Assembly (NCBI GenBank): GCA_023418315.1
Contig: JAEZZY010000047.1
Span: 56,696-120,695 of the forward strand
Direction of reading: 5' to 3'
Length of the DNA stretch: 64,000 bases
From: Bacteroidota bacterium
GTDB lineage: Bacteria > Bacteroidota > Bacteroidia > Chitinophagales > Chitinophagaceae
This document shows positions 32,487 through 41,707 of this stretch, in pieces. The translations under genes were made by a program, and so were the position numbers. The notes under the pieces are model-generated. The model was given only the letters and a program-made list of their open reading frames with translations, was not told the origin of the DNA and searched no databases. Position 1 is the stretch's first letter; every line of letters starts with the position of its first letter.

Positions 32487-33847
32487 TATTGTAGTGCTAT
32501 TTTCTTGGTAAGTGTTCCGCCGGCAAAAATACACTGCACTTGGTAAATACCTTTGCTCATACCGGTTAAATCCACATCGTAATTTTTTACCTGTTTATCG
32601 GTAATGCCTATAACTTTCACGGTTTGCCCCAGGGTGTTGGTGATGACAATCTTCCGGAGTGCTTGTTCGGCGATGCTGATGCGGAAGATGCCTTGTGAAG
32701 GATTGGGGAAAACATGAAAGGCGTTTTCATTCAGTATATTTTTCACAGCCGTAGGCCATTGTAATAAATAGGAATGTTGCGAAAGGGAATAAGCATAGCC
32801 CGAAGGGTCGCCGGCGCTAAAGTTCATTACGTTGGCTTGTTGCTGGGTAAACATCCTGTAACATGCGTCCGTTACATAGTCCATAAAATTCATAAACATT
32901 TCACCGCCGGTGGCATTGGTGCAATTGGCTTTAGGAAAAGAAGGGCAACCGCTGTTGGCATCTTCTTGCACGGGTGTATCGCTGATGCCGTCGTCATCCG
33001 AGCAGGAGCCGGAGCCGGGCTGCGTATTTCCCCAGATGTGTGCCATTTCAAAAAAATGCCCCATTTCGTGTACCAGGGTGCGGCCGCCGTTATAGCCCGG
33101 AAGGAAAAAGGTTTGACCGGGGCCGGCTTTCCCGAATGCCCTATAATTAATCGCAGGGCCCACTTCCACTTTCGGAAGGGTAAAACCGCCGATACCCAGT
33201 GTCCAGCTCATGGGCGGACTGATACCCAGCAATCCGTTTTCCGTAAAATTGACAACCCAGATATTCAGATACCTGTCCGGGTCCCAGGCATCTGCACCTC
33301 CTGAAGCCTTGTATTTGGCATCGCTTGCGGCAAAAGTAGAACCCATCGTGCCGGTGGAAGCGCTAAAGCTGGATTGGGAAGTGGTGATGATTTCATAGCC
33401 ATCGGTGCCCGTGCCGTCAGGCTTGGTATGCGCCAGCCCAAACTGTATCTGTACATTTCCGTAAAGCGGTTGAAAAACGGCGGGAATGGTGGCTTTGTCT
33501 ATACTTTGTCCGTTATAATCCCTATTGAGCACCGCCATTTGCGAATCTACCCGCAGGGCAACGCCTGCCGCCCCGCCGATAGCCGTGAGCTGTGTCTGGT
33601 TCAGCACAATATGAAAGACCACGGGAATGGTAACCGTTGCAGTGGTTTTTTGCGCCGTTTGCGTCTCTTGCCGTGCGGCTATGTTCTGCAAATAGTTTTG
33701 CCGCTCTTTTTGCATGGCTTGTTCCCATTGCGGATGGGCTTCGCGGATCTTTGCCTGCAGCTCATCCTGCGCACATCTGTTTTGTGCATAGGAGGCAGCC
33801 GCCAGCAAAACGGCTATACCCATGCTCACACATCCTTTTATGTTCAT
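32486..33847 (-). CDS. Secreted M43-family zinc metalloprotease with type A T9SS sorting domain
   Basis: A 453-residue protein from the ATG at 33847, where a signal peptide (KGCVSMGIAVLLAAASYAQ) begins. The catalytic zinc site is HEMGHFFEMAHIWG (HExxHxxxxxH) at about residue 262, with the met-turn MNFMDYVTDACYRMFT downstream, as in pappalysin-like M43 proteases. The last 75 residues (FHVFPNPSQGIF, ITNTLGQTVK, MSKGIYQVQC) are the type A T9SS C-terminal domain, so the enzyme is exported and probably surface-attached. It likely degrades extracellular protein. Its stop overlaps the mqnE start, an odd functional pairing. Confidence 0.93.
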   Translation of the reverse strand: MNIKGCVSMGIAVLLAAASYAQNRCAQDELQAKIREAHPQWEQAMQKERQNYLQNIAARQETQTAQKTTATVTIPVVFHIVLNQTQLTAIGGAAGVALRVDSQMAVLNRDYNGQSIDKATIPAVFQPLYGNVQIQFGLAHTKPDGTGTDGYEIITTSQSSFSASTGTMGSTFAASDAKYKASGGADAWDPDRYLNIWVVNFTENGLLGISPPMSWTLGIGGFTLPKVEVGPAINYRAFGKAGPGQTFFLPGYNGGRTLVHEMGHFFEMAHIWGNTQPGSGSCSDDDGISDTPVQEDANSGCPSFPKANCTNATGGEMFMNFMDYVTDACYRMFTQQQANVMNFSAGDPSGYAYSLSQHSYLLQWPTAVKNILNENAFHVFPNPSQGIFRISIAEQALRKIVITNTLGQTVKVIGITDKQVKNYDVDLTGMSKGIYQVQCIFAGGTLTKKIALQ

Positions 33848-33932
33848 AATTTTTGGTTTGTATCGGAGAGAAATAAACTTGTCGGGACGACTATCGTTTT
33901 TCTGCCTATGATCGTTAAAAAAAGAAACGGTA

Positions 33933-34541
33933 TTATTTGGATTTACGTTTATTGATTTCATCCCGGATGTTAATGGCACGCACATAATCTTCCTGTTCCA
34001 GCACTTGTTGCAGCAGGTCGTTCAGCTCTCCTACCGACATGTTTTTCAACTCTTCTTCGCCGGTGCCTATGGATGCGGACTCCTGGTGTTCGGCTGCGGA
34101 TGCAGCGTTTTGTGCCTCGCCCTCCGGCTGATCCAGATAGAGGCCTGCGGCTTCCAGTATGTTTTCGTAAGTATATATTTTGCAGTGCGAGCGCACGGCA
34201 AGCGCCAATGCATCGGAGGTGCGGGAGTCAATTTCCAGACTTTCTCCGTTTACATTGTGGCAATGCAGCCTGGCGAAAAATATCCCCTCTTCCAGTTTAT
34301 AAATCACCACTTCGGTAAGCTCTATATGGAAAGAGTCCATAAAGTTTGCAAAAAGATCATGCGTAAGGGGGCGGCTGGGCTGCATTCGTTCCAGCGCTAC
34401 GGCTATAGCCTGCGCTTCAAATCCGCCTATGACAATGGGCAATCTTCGCAATCCGTTCACTTCACCGAGAACCACGGCGTACGAATGTGTTTGGGTAATG
34501 CTGTGTGATAATGCTACGATTTCCAGTTCTACCTTTTTCAT
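33933..34541 (-). CDS. Bifunctional nuclease family protein with UVR domain
   Basis: A 202-residue protein. Residues 1-130 are a BFN (DUF151) domain: VVLGEVNGLRRLPIVIGGFEAQAIA (about 22-46), RPLTHDLF, then IDSRTSDALALAVR. The C-terminus (about 165-200) has a UVR helix pair (VGELNDLLQQVLEQEDYVRAINIRDE is the core, residues about 170-195). BFN proteins from Thermotoga structure work and plants are reported to act on DNA and RNA; the role in bacteria is unclear. Length and domain order are standard for Bacteroidota. Confidence 0.9.
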   Translation of the reverse strand: MKKVELEIVALSHSITQTHSYAVVLGEVNGLRRLPIVIGGFEAQAIAVALERMQPSRPLTHDLFANFMDSFHIELTEVVIYKLEEGIFFARLHCHNVNGESLEIDSRTSDALALAVRSHCKIYTYENILEAAGLYLDQPEGEAQNAASAAEHQESASIGTGEEELKNMSVGELNDLLQQVLEQEDYVRAINIRDEINKRKSK

Positions 34542-34842
34542 TTACCTTCCAAAAAAATAGTCGTCTAAGATACTTAGTTTTTCACGAATCGTTTCATGTA
34601 AAAAATGAAGAATGAGGTTGCTTCGTCGTTCGTGCCTTACTCCTCGCAGGGATGCGATTGAGAAAATGTCAAATTACAAATGTCCAAAACTCCCCTCATT
34701 GCGAAAAACAACCTGACAGGCTGGGACATCCGCCACTTTATTTTCCGCTTTTTGAAAATACATAGGGTAGTGAATAAGTAAACCATTTTCTTATTTTTGG
34801 CGCGTTTAAACTATTTTTTTACACACTAAAACAGAACGCTAC
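34542..34842. other. Intergenic region between the nuclease and isocitrate dehydrogenase genes
   Basis: Divergent promoter region of about 300 bases. On the plus strand TATTTTTG at 34792-34799 is a -7 candidate for icd. AACCTGACAGG at 34710-34720 is a near copy of the palindrome found at 39540-39552. Nothing else recognisable; no RNA gene seen. Confidence 0.5.
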
Positions 34843-36051
34843 ATGGCAAAAATTAACGTGGCAAATCCGGTGGTGGAACTGGACGGAGATGAAATGACCC
34901 GCATCATCTGGAAGTTCATCAAAGACAAACTGATCCTACCCTATGTGGATGTGGATATAAAATATTATGACTTGGGCGTAGAACATAGGGATGCTACCGA
35001 CGACCAGGTAACCATAGATGCCGCCAATGCCATCAAGCAATACGGAGTAGGTATCAAATGCGCTACCATCACGCCCGACGAGCAGCGGGTAAAAGAATTT
35101 TCCCTAAAACAGATGTGGAAAAGCCCGAACGGCACCATCCGCAATATCCTGGACGGAACGGTTTTTCGTGAACCGATTGTAATTAAAAATGTGCCGCGCT
35201 TGGTAACCAACTGGGATGCCCCCATCATCGTAGGGCGTCATGCCTTTGGCGATCAATACCGCGCTACCGATTTTGTAACGAAAGGAAAAGGAAAACTAAC
35301 CCTGAAATTTGAAGGGGAGAACGGCGAAGTGATCGAGCACGAAGTTTATAATTTCAAAGGCGACGGCGTGGCGCTGGCGATGTACAATACCGATGAAAGC
35401 ATTCGCGGTTTTGCACGAAGCTGTTTCAACATGGCGAAAGCCAAAGCATGGCCGCTTTATCTTTCTACCAAAAATACCATCCTGAAAAAATATGACGGTC
35501 GCTTCAAAGATATTTTTGAAGAAGTAAGCAAGGAATTTCCTGATGTGCACTATGAGCATCGCCTTATAGACGATATGGTGGCAAGTGCGCTGAAATGGAA
35601 CGGCAATTTTGTATGGGCTTGTAAAAACTACGATGGCGATGTGCAAAGCGATACAGTGGCGCAAGGCTTCGGTTCATTAGGTTTGATGACCTCCGTGCTG
35701 GTAACACCCGATGGTAAAACGATGGAAGCGGAAGCTGCACACGGAACGGTAACCCGCCACTACCGCGAGCATCAGAAAGGAAACCCTACCTCTACCAACC
35801 CGATCGCTTCTATCTTCGCCTGGACAAGAGGGCTGGAGTTTCGCGGCAAGCTGGATGGCAATCAGGAACTGATGGATTTCTGCCGCACGCTGGAGCAAGT
35901 GTGCATCGAAACCGTAGAAAGCGGCAAGATGACTAAAGACCTTGCGGTATGTATCCACGGAAATAAAGTGAACCATGGCGAACATTATCTCCATACCGAA
36001 GAATTTCTGGACGCACTGGATGAAAATCTGAAAAAGAAACTGGGGCACTAA
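34843..36051 (+). CDS. icd: NADP-dependent isocitrate dehydrogenase
   Basis: A 402-residue enzyme of the homodimeric eukaryotic-like type (type II). Signatures are VVELDGDEMTRIIW at the start, IKCATITPDEQRVKEF, SPNGTIRNILDGTVFREPI (about 95-113, substrate binding), FGDQYRATDF, DDMVASALK, YDGDVQSDTVAQGFGSLGLM and EAAHGTVTRHYREH (NADP site). It oxidises isocitrate to 2-oxoglutarate in the citric acid cycle and supplies NADPH. It is a single gene with its own promoter. Length is as expected. Confidence 0.97.
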   Translation: MAKINVANPVVELDGDEMTRIIWKFIKDKLILPYVDVDIKYYDLGVEHRDATDDQVTIDAANAIKQYGVGIKCATITPDEQRVKEFSLKQMWKSPNGTIRNILDGTVFREPIVIKNVPRLVTNWDAPIIVGRHAFGDQYRATDFVTKGKGKLTLKFEGENGEVIEHEVYNFKGDGVALAMYNTDESIRGFARSCFNMAKAKAWPLYLSTKNTILKKYDGRFKDIFEEVSKEFPDVHYEHRLIDDMVASALKWNGNFVWACKNYDGDVQSDTVAQGFGSLGLMTSVLVTPDGKTMEAEAAHGTVTRHYREHQKGNPTSTNPIASIFAWTRGLEFRGKLDGNQELMDFCRTLEQVCIETVESGKMTKDLAVCIHGNKVNHGEHYLHTEEFLDALDENLKKKLGH

Positions 36052-36115
36052 CTGCGGTTTCGGCATTTTTATAGCGAACGGGGCAAGGAGGATATTTCCA
36101 GCTTGTCCCGTTTTA

Positions 36116-38200
36116 TTATAGGCTTTCCTCGCCTTCCTTATCTCCGGCATCCGGCATTTTCCCGCCTATATTAAACAGCCTGTAGCCTAATTCTTTCGCC
36201 GATTGTTCCGCCGTTTTATAGGAAAAGGTTTGTTGCCGAACAACGGTATTGCCTGCGGCATCCGCTACGGAATAGGTTATTTTCTTCTTATCGCCGCTGC
36301 CGGAAATACGGAACGAAACCACGGGGGCTTGCCTGTCATTCGTCCATTCGATATTCAGCGAGCGGAGCGCATTTATAAATTCCTTAGGGGCGGCTACCGA
36401 TTGGCTCCACCGCATCTTCATTTGCAATCCGCTGAAGGGTATGAGTTGCGGATAAAACTGATACATCTTATATAGGCGGTCATCATAGTCCTGTTCCCTA
36501 TCCAGCTCTTTGGCACATTCGGCTTGCGCTTGTAGTGTGCGGGCTATCAACAATTTTTCATAATCCGCATCCAGCGTGGGGTCGAGGAGTACGGCATTCA
36601 GCTTATCGCTGGCGGCTTGGTAATCGCCTTGCTGCATCATGAGCCTGGCTACGAAATACTGAAAATATTTGCGGATGGCAGTGCGTTTATCGGTACTTAA
36701 TTCTTTATTAAAACGATCCAGAAAAAAATGGGTGCTGAAGTCACGGATCAAATACCAAATCTCATCCCAGCTTACGGTGCTTTCGGTAGAAAATAATTTA
36801 TAGACCACACGGTCGCGCTCGGGGTTTTGTGCAAACTGATTGATGATAAGAAATTGCTGCAAATATTTTTCGGTGGTAAGCTGCGCCATTTTTGCCAGAA
36901 CAATGGGATTGTACCACCAGTTTTTATGTTCAAATTTTTGGGCTTCTATCTCCTGTATTTTTTGTTGCAGCTTGACCAGTTGCACACTAAAATCATAATG
37001 CGTTTGTCCCAGCGTGGTGCCGATATGTGTTTCCTTAAACGCTGCTGCTTTGTTTGCATAGCGCAGGGCGTTACCCGTTTGTCCGTCATAGAGCAGGCAA
37101 CGTGCCTGAGCGATATTGTACCAGCCGAAGCCCGGCGTGCTGCCATTGGCGCGTATCATGTCTTTGGTGAGTTGCACCCCTGCTTTAGGCAAGCCTTTGT
37201 AGATATCCAGTATGGAAGAATAATAGACCCATTCCTGCAAGCGCTTATCATAGCCGTCTTGTGCGCGGGCGTATTGATATTCCGCTTCCGCCTCTCTAAA
37301 ATCCCCGCAGATAGCACGGAAGGTAGCGTAGTTGTTGTGCGGCAAAGCGCCGCCTTCCCGCATCAGTTTATAGTAACGCGCTGCGCTGTCTATTTTAAAA
37401 GCATAGGCATAGAGCATGGATTTGTAATGATAAACGGCGAGTTTATCGGGTCGTTCGTAACCGGGTTGAAAGATTTGGCTGTTGAGGCTATAATCCCGGT
37501 GAATTTTCCGCATTCCGCTGTCGAGGTAGCGCATCGCCAGTTGTTCATTTTCATCAATAGAATTTTTCAGAAAAGAATAATTAGCGCTCGTGTAAAAACG
37601 ATTGCGGTGTACTGTCCATCCGAGATAATTATAGGCATCCATATAAAAATCCCGTTGAAAATTCATGCGCACCACACGCTGCAATAAAGCAAAGACCTTA
37701 TCCGGCTCATCCATATTGCTGTAGCAATTCATCAGGTAGTTGGCGATTAGCGTATAATCAAGATGATAGTTGAATACCGGAAAAAACACCATGAGATCGG
37801 AAGTGCGTGTTTTCAATTCTTTCCTATAATCGCGTTCCAATGTCTGCAAAGCGCGCTCCAGCGGCACAGAGGCGTTTTTAAATCCTAAATAATCTGCTGC
37901 GTGATTGTATTTATACGTGCCTTCAAACATCCAGCCCACATAATACGTACTGTCAATCCGTAAAAATTCCCGCGACCGCGGCAGTGCTTCTTCGCTGTTT
38001 ACATCCACGCCGATGCGCTTGGCATCTATCTCGTAGCGCAGAGGCGCTTTGCGTTGCGCGAGGGATTGGGCTGAAGCTGTGAAAGTCAGTAGGAGGCAGG
38101 CAAGGAGGAGGAGGATGGGTTGATGGGTTGAATAGTTGATAGGTTGATAGGTTGATGTGTTGATAGGTTGATACGTTGATATGTAGTTATGCGGAAACAC
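36116..38200 (-). CDS. Large hypothetical secreted helical-repeat protein with octanucleotide repeats at its 5' end
   Basis: A 694-residue frame from a GTG at 38200. Residues 8-30 are three copies of an eight-residue unit (STYQPINT, STYQPINY, STHQPI) encoded by octanucleotide repeats. A hydrophobic signal-like stretch follows (LLLLACLLLTFTASAQ, about 31-45). The mature part is helical with TPR-like pairs (YNYLGWTVHRNRFYTSANYS, EYQYARAQDGYDKR, GFGWYNIAQARCLLYDGQTG) and a C-terminal beta domain (about 615-680). No in-frame ATG lies between the repeats and the mature protein, so translation must start upstream of the repeats. Function unknown. Confidence 0.7.
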   Translation of the reverse strand: MFPHNYISTYQPINTSTYQPINYSTHQPILLLLACLLLTFTASAQSLAQRKAPLRYEIDAKRIGVDVNSEEALPRSREFLRIDSTYYVGWMFEGTYKYNHAADYLGFKNASVPLERALQTLERDYRKELKTRTSDLMVFFPVFNYHLDYTLIANYLMNCYSNMDEPDKVFALLQRVVRMNFQRDFYMDAYNYLGWTVHRNRFYTSANYSFLKNSIDENEQLAMRYLDSGMRKIHRDYSLNSQIFQPGYERPDKLAVYHYKSMLYAYAFKIDSAARYYKLMREGGALPHNNYATFRAICGDFREAEAEYQYARAQDGYDKRLQEWVYYSSILDIYKGLPKAGVQLTKDMIRANGSTPGFGWYNIAQARCLLYDGQTGNALRYANKAAAFKETHIGTTLGQTHYDFSVQLVKLQQKIQEIEAQKFEHKNWWYNPIVLAKMAQLTTEKYLQQFLIINQFAQNPERDRVVYKLFSTESTVSWDEIWYLIRDFSTHFFLDRFNKELSTDKRTAIRKYFQYFVARLMMQQGDYQAASDKLNAVLLDPTLDADYEKLLIARTLQAQAECAKELDREQDYDDRLYKMYQFYPQLIPFSGLQMKMRWSQSVAAPKEFINALRSLNIEWTNDRQAPVVSFRISGSGDKKKITYSVADAAGNTVVRQQTFSYKTAEQSAKELGYRLFNIGGKMPDAGDKEGEESL
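38117..38180. repeat. Octanucleotide tandem repeat in the start region of a secreted-protein gene
   Basis: Eight consecutive units of the form NNGTTGAT (plus-strand reading), five of them AGGTTGAT or one mismatch away. It lies between the GTG start at 38200 and the signal peptide of the gene ending at 36116. Eight is not a multiple of three, so a change in unit number would shift the frame. A short similar run in the opposite orientation (ATCAACTAATCAACCC) is at 38366-38382. Confidence 0.8.
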
Positions 38201-38377
38201 TTGTGAGCCTATTCATTTATTCATGGTTAGTAAAAATGATCCTTTTAAAATATTGCTATAAACGGATGAAAACACCTGCCTTGAAAAAGCCGGCTGGCAT
38301 AAAATAAAGCCTTTTTTTATTAAGCAAATCCCAAATGTTGAAAGATAAGAGAGGAGAAGTGCAGCGCAATCAACTAA

Positions 38378-39541
38378 TCAACCCACAACCCGCTGAGCAC
38401 TACCGCCATCAAGATGTACTATGCCCGGCTTTTTGCCGATATGCAAACTTCCCAGCTCTTCCTGCAGTTGCAAGGCTTTTGCGCCGTTATAGCAAGCCCA
38501 TTGCAAGAGCAGTTCCCAATCCGTTCCAAAATGATCGTGTAGCGTTTGCAATTCCGAATAGATGCATAGGCGGTCGTTGGAGGCGAGGCTGTCCGTGCCG
38601 ATACAAATAGTAGCGCCCGTTTGCAGCAGCATCGGCAAATCGGGAAGTGTATTTTCTATATAAAGATTAGCACGCGGGCATAGGCAAAAATAGGCTTGGG
38701 GAAAACGGAGTAAGGCAGCTTGTACATCTTCTCTCCGGCTGAAGCTGTTATGCACAAAAAGAACAGGGTGCATAGCATCTATCCAGGGCGCATAGGTTTG
38801 CAGGGAAGATGTGCCGGACGGGCAAAAAGCAGAAGTGTCAATTCCTAAACCGCGCAGCAGCTCCTGCACCGCGCCGGAGCCCTCTTTGTAAAATTTATTT
38901 TCTTCTTCCGATTCCTGATTGTGTATAGAAAGCAGGGCGGTTTCTTCGAAGGCGTTTATCAAGCCGAATAATTTTCGGGAAACGGAATAAGGCGCGTGCG
39001 GCACGATGGATTGGCTACAACCGGCAGGAGATTGATGTTGATAGCGCCGGTAAGTTGATAATGCGTATTCAAAACTATTTTCCGCTGTGGATTCATTAAA
39101 CCCTATGGCTTCTATAAAACTATGGATATACATTTGGCCGAGGGTGCGCAAATCCAGGCTGTCGGTAGTATTGGCTATGTCGCCGGTGGCGGAAACGCCT
39201 CGTTCCCAAAGGGTGTTGTAGGCTGCCCTGCGCGCGGCTTTTTTTTCTTCTTCGCTATAGCCGGTTCTGTTTTGAACAACAAGTTGCAGGAACGGAATCA
39301 ATCCGGTATGCCGGGGTATGCGGTCTTTCAGGTGCGACAACTCCAGATGGCAATGGGCGTTCACAAAGCCCGGACAAATAATGCCGGTATAATGCGTAGC
39401 CTTGCCCGAATAGTTTTCGACAATATTAATCAGAATACCCTCCTCCGAAATTTCGAGAGCGGTACCGGAGGGTAAAAATTTTTTTCCGTCGTGTATTTTA
39501 TCTGCGGTGATGAACAATGTTGTTTTGAATTTATGCTGCAA
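38378..39541 (-). CDS. Amidohydrolase-family deaminase, possibly aminodeoxyfutalosine deaminase
   Basis: A 387-residue metal-dependent amidohydrolase. GFVNAHCHLELSHL (about 57-70) gives the first metal histidines; SIVPHAPYSVS, SIHNQESEEENKF, FVHNSF and CIGTDSLASND supply the other ligands and the catalytic aspartate. The layout matches the chlorohydrolase/SAH-deaminase/guanine deaminase group. In organisms using the futalosine route, a member of this group deaminates aminodeoxyfutalosine, and mqnE is 6 kb away on the same strand. That assignment is an inference; other purine-type substrates remain possible. Confidence 0.82.
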   Translation of the reverse strand: MQHKFKTTLFITADKIHDGKKFLPSGTALEISEEGILINIVENYSGKATHYTGIICPGFVNAHCHLELSHLKDRIPRHTGLIPFLQLVVQNRTGYSEEEKKAARRAAYNTLWERGVSATGDIANTTDSLDLRTLGQMYIHSFIEAIGFNESTAENSFEYALSTYRRYQHQSPAGCSQSIVPHAPYSVSRKLFGLINAFEETALLSIHNQESEEENKFYKEGSGAVQELLRGLGIDTSAFCPSGTSSLQTYAPWIDAMHPVLFVHNSFSRREDVQAALLRFPQAYFCLCPRANLYIENTLPDLPMLLQTGATICIGTDSLASNDRLCIYSELQTLHDHFGTDWELLLQWACYNGAKALQLQEELGSLHIGKKPGIVHLDGGSAQRVVG

Positions 39542-39590
39542 CCTGTCAGGTTAGGCACACCTTTGGAATTTTTCTCCTTCGATTTGATGT

Positions 39591-40823
39591 TTATTTATAG
39601 TGTTTTAAAAAGATAATTTCCTTCTCGTCCAAGAAACGCCATTTTCCTCGCGGAAGGTTCTTTTTGGTAAGTCCGGCATACATGACTCTGTCCAATTTTT
39701 CCACCGTATAGCCCAGGCTTTCGAATATACGCCTTACGATTCTGTTGCGGCCGATATGTATTTCCATTCCTATTTCATTTCTGTTTTCCAGATAGGCGAT
39801 TTCATCTACTTCCGCCTTTCCGTCTTCCAGTTCCACCCCTTTAAATATCTTTTCATAATCGGTTTTAGCAAGGTTTTTATCCAGTGTTACGTGATATACT
39901 TTGCGGACGGTATAGCTGGGGTGTGAGAGCTTATGCGCCAGTGCGCCGTCGTTCGTCAGCAAGAGCAATCCGGTGGTGTTTCTATCCAGTCGGCCTACGG
40001 GATACAGCCGGTCTATACCGCTGTTGGCTACAAGGTCCATCACGGTTTTGCGTTCTTGCGGGTCATCGGTGGTGGTGATGTAGTCCTTAGGTTTATTGAG
40101 CAGCACATATACTAAGTTTTTTTGCGGGGTCATTTTTTTACCCGAAAGCGTAACCGTGTCTCCCGGTGCTACGCGGTGTCCCGGCTCCAGCACCAGCGCT
40201 CCGTTCACCCGCACTTTGCCTTGCTTCACCAGCTCTGCTGCATCGCGTCTGCTGCATTCGCCGCTGTGGGCTATATATTTATTCAGCGTCATCGGCTCTT
40301 CTATGCTCTTGCCGCTTGTCGGTTTTTTTACCGGCATTTCGTCTTGCCTGTCTTCTTCCGCGCGCGGCCGCTTAGGGGCAGGTTTTTGAAACGGTTTTTT
40401 TCCGGCGAATGTATTTTTTTCGGGCTTGCCATAGGGCTTGTCTTTGCGTTCAAAACTGCTGCCTGTGTCCTCGCTGTTTTTATCGAATCTTTTTTTCTTG
40501 TCGAAGGTTTTTTTGTCGAAATCCTTGTGCTCTGTGTAGCGAGGTTTTCTTTCGGAAAAACCGGTTTCCTCTTTCCTTTCGGGAAAACGTTTTTTGGCGA
40601 ATGGTTTTTCTCCGCTTCTTACTTCCTCACGTTTTTTTCTGTCGGGGAATTTCTTCGCAAAGGGCTTTTCCGTGCCTTCTTCTTTCCTGCCGGGCGCAAA
40701 CGGCGCACGCTCTTTTTTGCGAAAATTCTTTCCGGTAAAGGGTTTTCTTTCCTGATCGCTTCTGCTTTTTTTCGCTCCGTGCTCCTCTTTTCTTCCGGAT
40801 GATTTGTTGAACTCTTTTTTCAT
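39591..40823 (-). CDS. RluB-type 23S rRNA pseudouridine synthase with long basic N-terminal extension
   Basis: A 410-residue protein. Residues about 180-240 form an S4 domain (LNKYIAHSGECSRRDAAELV), followed by the RsuA/RluB catalytic domain with VYVLLNKPKDYI, LYPVGRLDRNTTGLLLLTNDG (catalytic aspartate in GRLDRNTTG) and EIHIGRNRIVRRIFESLGY. The enzyme isomerises a uridine in 23S rRNA (position 2605 in E. coli for RluB). Residues 1-180 are a disordered lysine/arginine/glutamate-rich tail with repeated KPFAKKRFPERK-like units; such tails are common in Bacteroidota and probably bind RNA or ribosomes. Confidence 0.93.
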   Translation of the reverse strand: MKKEFNKSSGRKEEHGAKKSRSDQERKPFTGKNFRKKERAPFAPGRKEEGTEKPFAKKFPDRKKREEVRSGEKPFAKKRFPERKEETGFSERKPRYTEHKDFDKKTFDKKKRFDKNSEDTGSSFERKDKPYGKPEKNTFAGKKPFQKPAPKRPRAEEDRQDEMPVKKPTSGKSIEEPMTLNKYIAHSGECSRRDAAELVKQGKVRVNGALVLEPGHRVAPGDTVTLSGKKMTPQKNLVYVLLNKPKDYITTTDDPQERKTVMDLVANSGIDRLYPVGRLDRNTTGLLLLTNDGALAHKLSHPSYTVRKVYHVTLDKNLAKTDYEKIFKGVELEDGKAEVDEIAYLENRNEIGMEIHIGRNRIVRRIFESLGYTVEKLDRVMYAGLTKKNLPRGKWRFLDEKEIIFLKHYK

Positions 40824-40831
40824 GTAGCCTG

Positions 40832-40839
40832 CAAAGGTA
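40832..40839 (-). promoter_or_regulatory. Candidate -7 promoter element of the pseudouridine synthase gene
   Basis: The minus strand reads TACCTTTG, fitting TAnnTTTG, only 8 bases before the ATG at 40823. If real, the mRNA would be nearly leaderless. Confidence 0.4.
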
Positions 40840-41202
40840 GGTATCTGCGGGTAGAGAAATAAGCTATTTTACAGAAGTAAAAGGGGGACGTTCCTCAGTC
40901 ATTCGGCATAGGTTTCAGATTACGCCGGAGCAATAAGCAGTCTCAGTGGGCGCTCATTTTTATCCATTGCGCTTATGTGCTATGGAATGCCGGATACATT
41001 GGGATAAAACAGGTTGTTCACAACAAGCATCTTAATTATATTTGGCTATAGTAAAAATCATCAGCTTATGTTTTTCAAATTCCCTGATACAATCAGGGCT
41101 GAATTAAAAAAGACACAAGTGTGCTTCGGAACATTTGCCAGTACAGAGGCTGCCCTTTGAGACAGCCTCTTTTACGTGGTATATTCCAAATAGAGTTTTA
41201 CA
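40840..41202. other. Gene-free stretch with a terminator-like hairpin
   Basis: About 360 bases without a supported gene. AGAGGCTG (41145-41152) pairs with CAGCCTCT (41163-41170), followed by TTTT on the plus strand; it could act as a terminator for plus-strand read-through. No plus-strand gene ends here. I see no RNA gene or regulatory motif otherwise. Confidence 0.45.
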
Positions 41203-41613
41203 TCAATTGATATCCCAGTCTAAACCTCCGACATTAGTAACATTAGCTGTGGGTGGACACGTTGTGCAGCTATTTCCTTGTATTACATCATCAAGGGGTA
41301 ATCCAAAACAGTTACCAGGATCGGAAACAAACGGGTCGAAGACAGAGCAGCCTGTTCCGGGAAACACAAAATGTAGGATAATCCATTGACCGGGAGGAGG
41401 AGGAGGGAAGGTCCATGCGGTCCCGCCGGCGGAAACAGGGGTGAGCGTGGTGCCTCCTAACGCTCCCGTACTAGTGCATCCTAATACCGGGTCTACATAG
41501 TTGTAACCATATGATACGTTAATATCGCAAGTACTGTTATTGGTAACAGACTGTGCGAAACCTGAAATTGCAAAACCAAATAGCACTAAGAATAAAAAAC
41601 ATGATTTTTTCAT
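41203..41613 (-). CDS. Small hypothetical secreted protein
   Basis: 136 residues from the ATG at 41613, chosen because the signal peptide (KKSCFLFLVLFGFAISGFAQ) starts there. The mature protein has several cysteines (NSTCDINVSYGYNYVD, GTGCSVFD, GNCFGLPLDD, NSCTTCPP) and a PPPPPGQW turn. It lacks a T9SS tail. Beta-rich extracellular domain is likely; no family recognised. It lies downstream of the T9SS protein at 41708 and may be co-transcribed with it. Confidence 0.65.
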   Translation of the reverse strand: MKKSCFLFLVLFGFAISGFAQSVTNNSTCDINVSYGYNYVDPVLGCTSTGALGGTTLTPVSAGGTAWTFPPPPPGQWIILHFVFPGTGCSVFDPFVSDPGNCFGLPLDDVIQGNSCTTCPPTANVTNVGGLDWDIN

Positions 41614-41707
41614 AAAATTTGAATTTTTGTGAATTGTAAAAATACGTAATAATAAGAAATAAATTAAATCTCTGTATATCAATTGATAGTACTCCGATAG
41701 AGTATTT

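Noticed and set aside
38117..38180. Octanucleotide run considered as a CRISPR or replication-origin iteron set
   Set aside because: Units are contiguous without spacers and there is no replication initiator gene or AT-rich unwinding region beside it.
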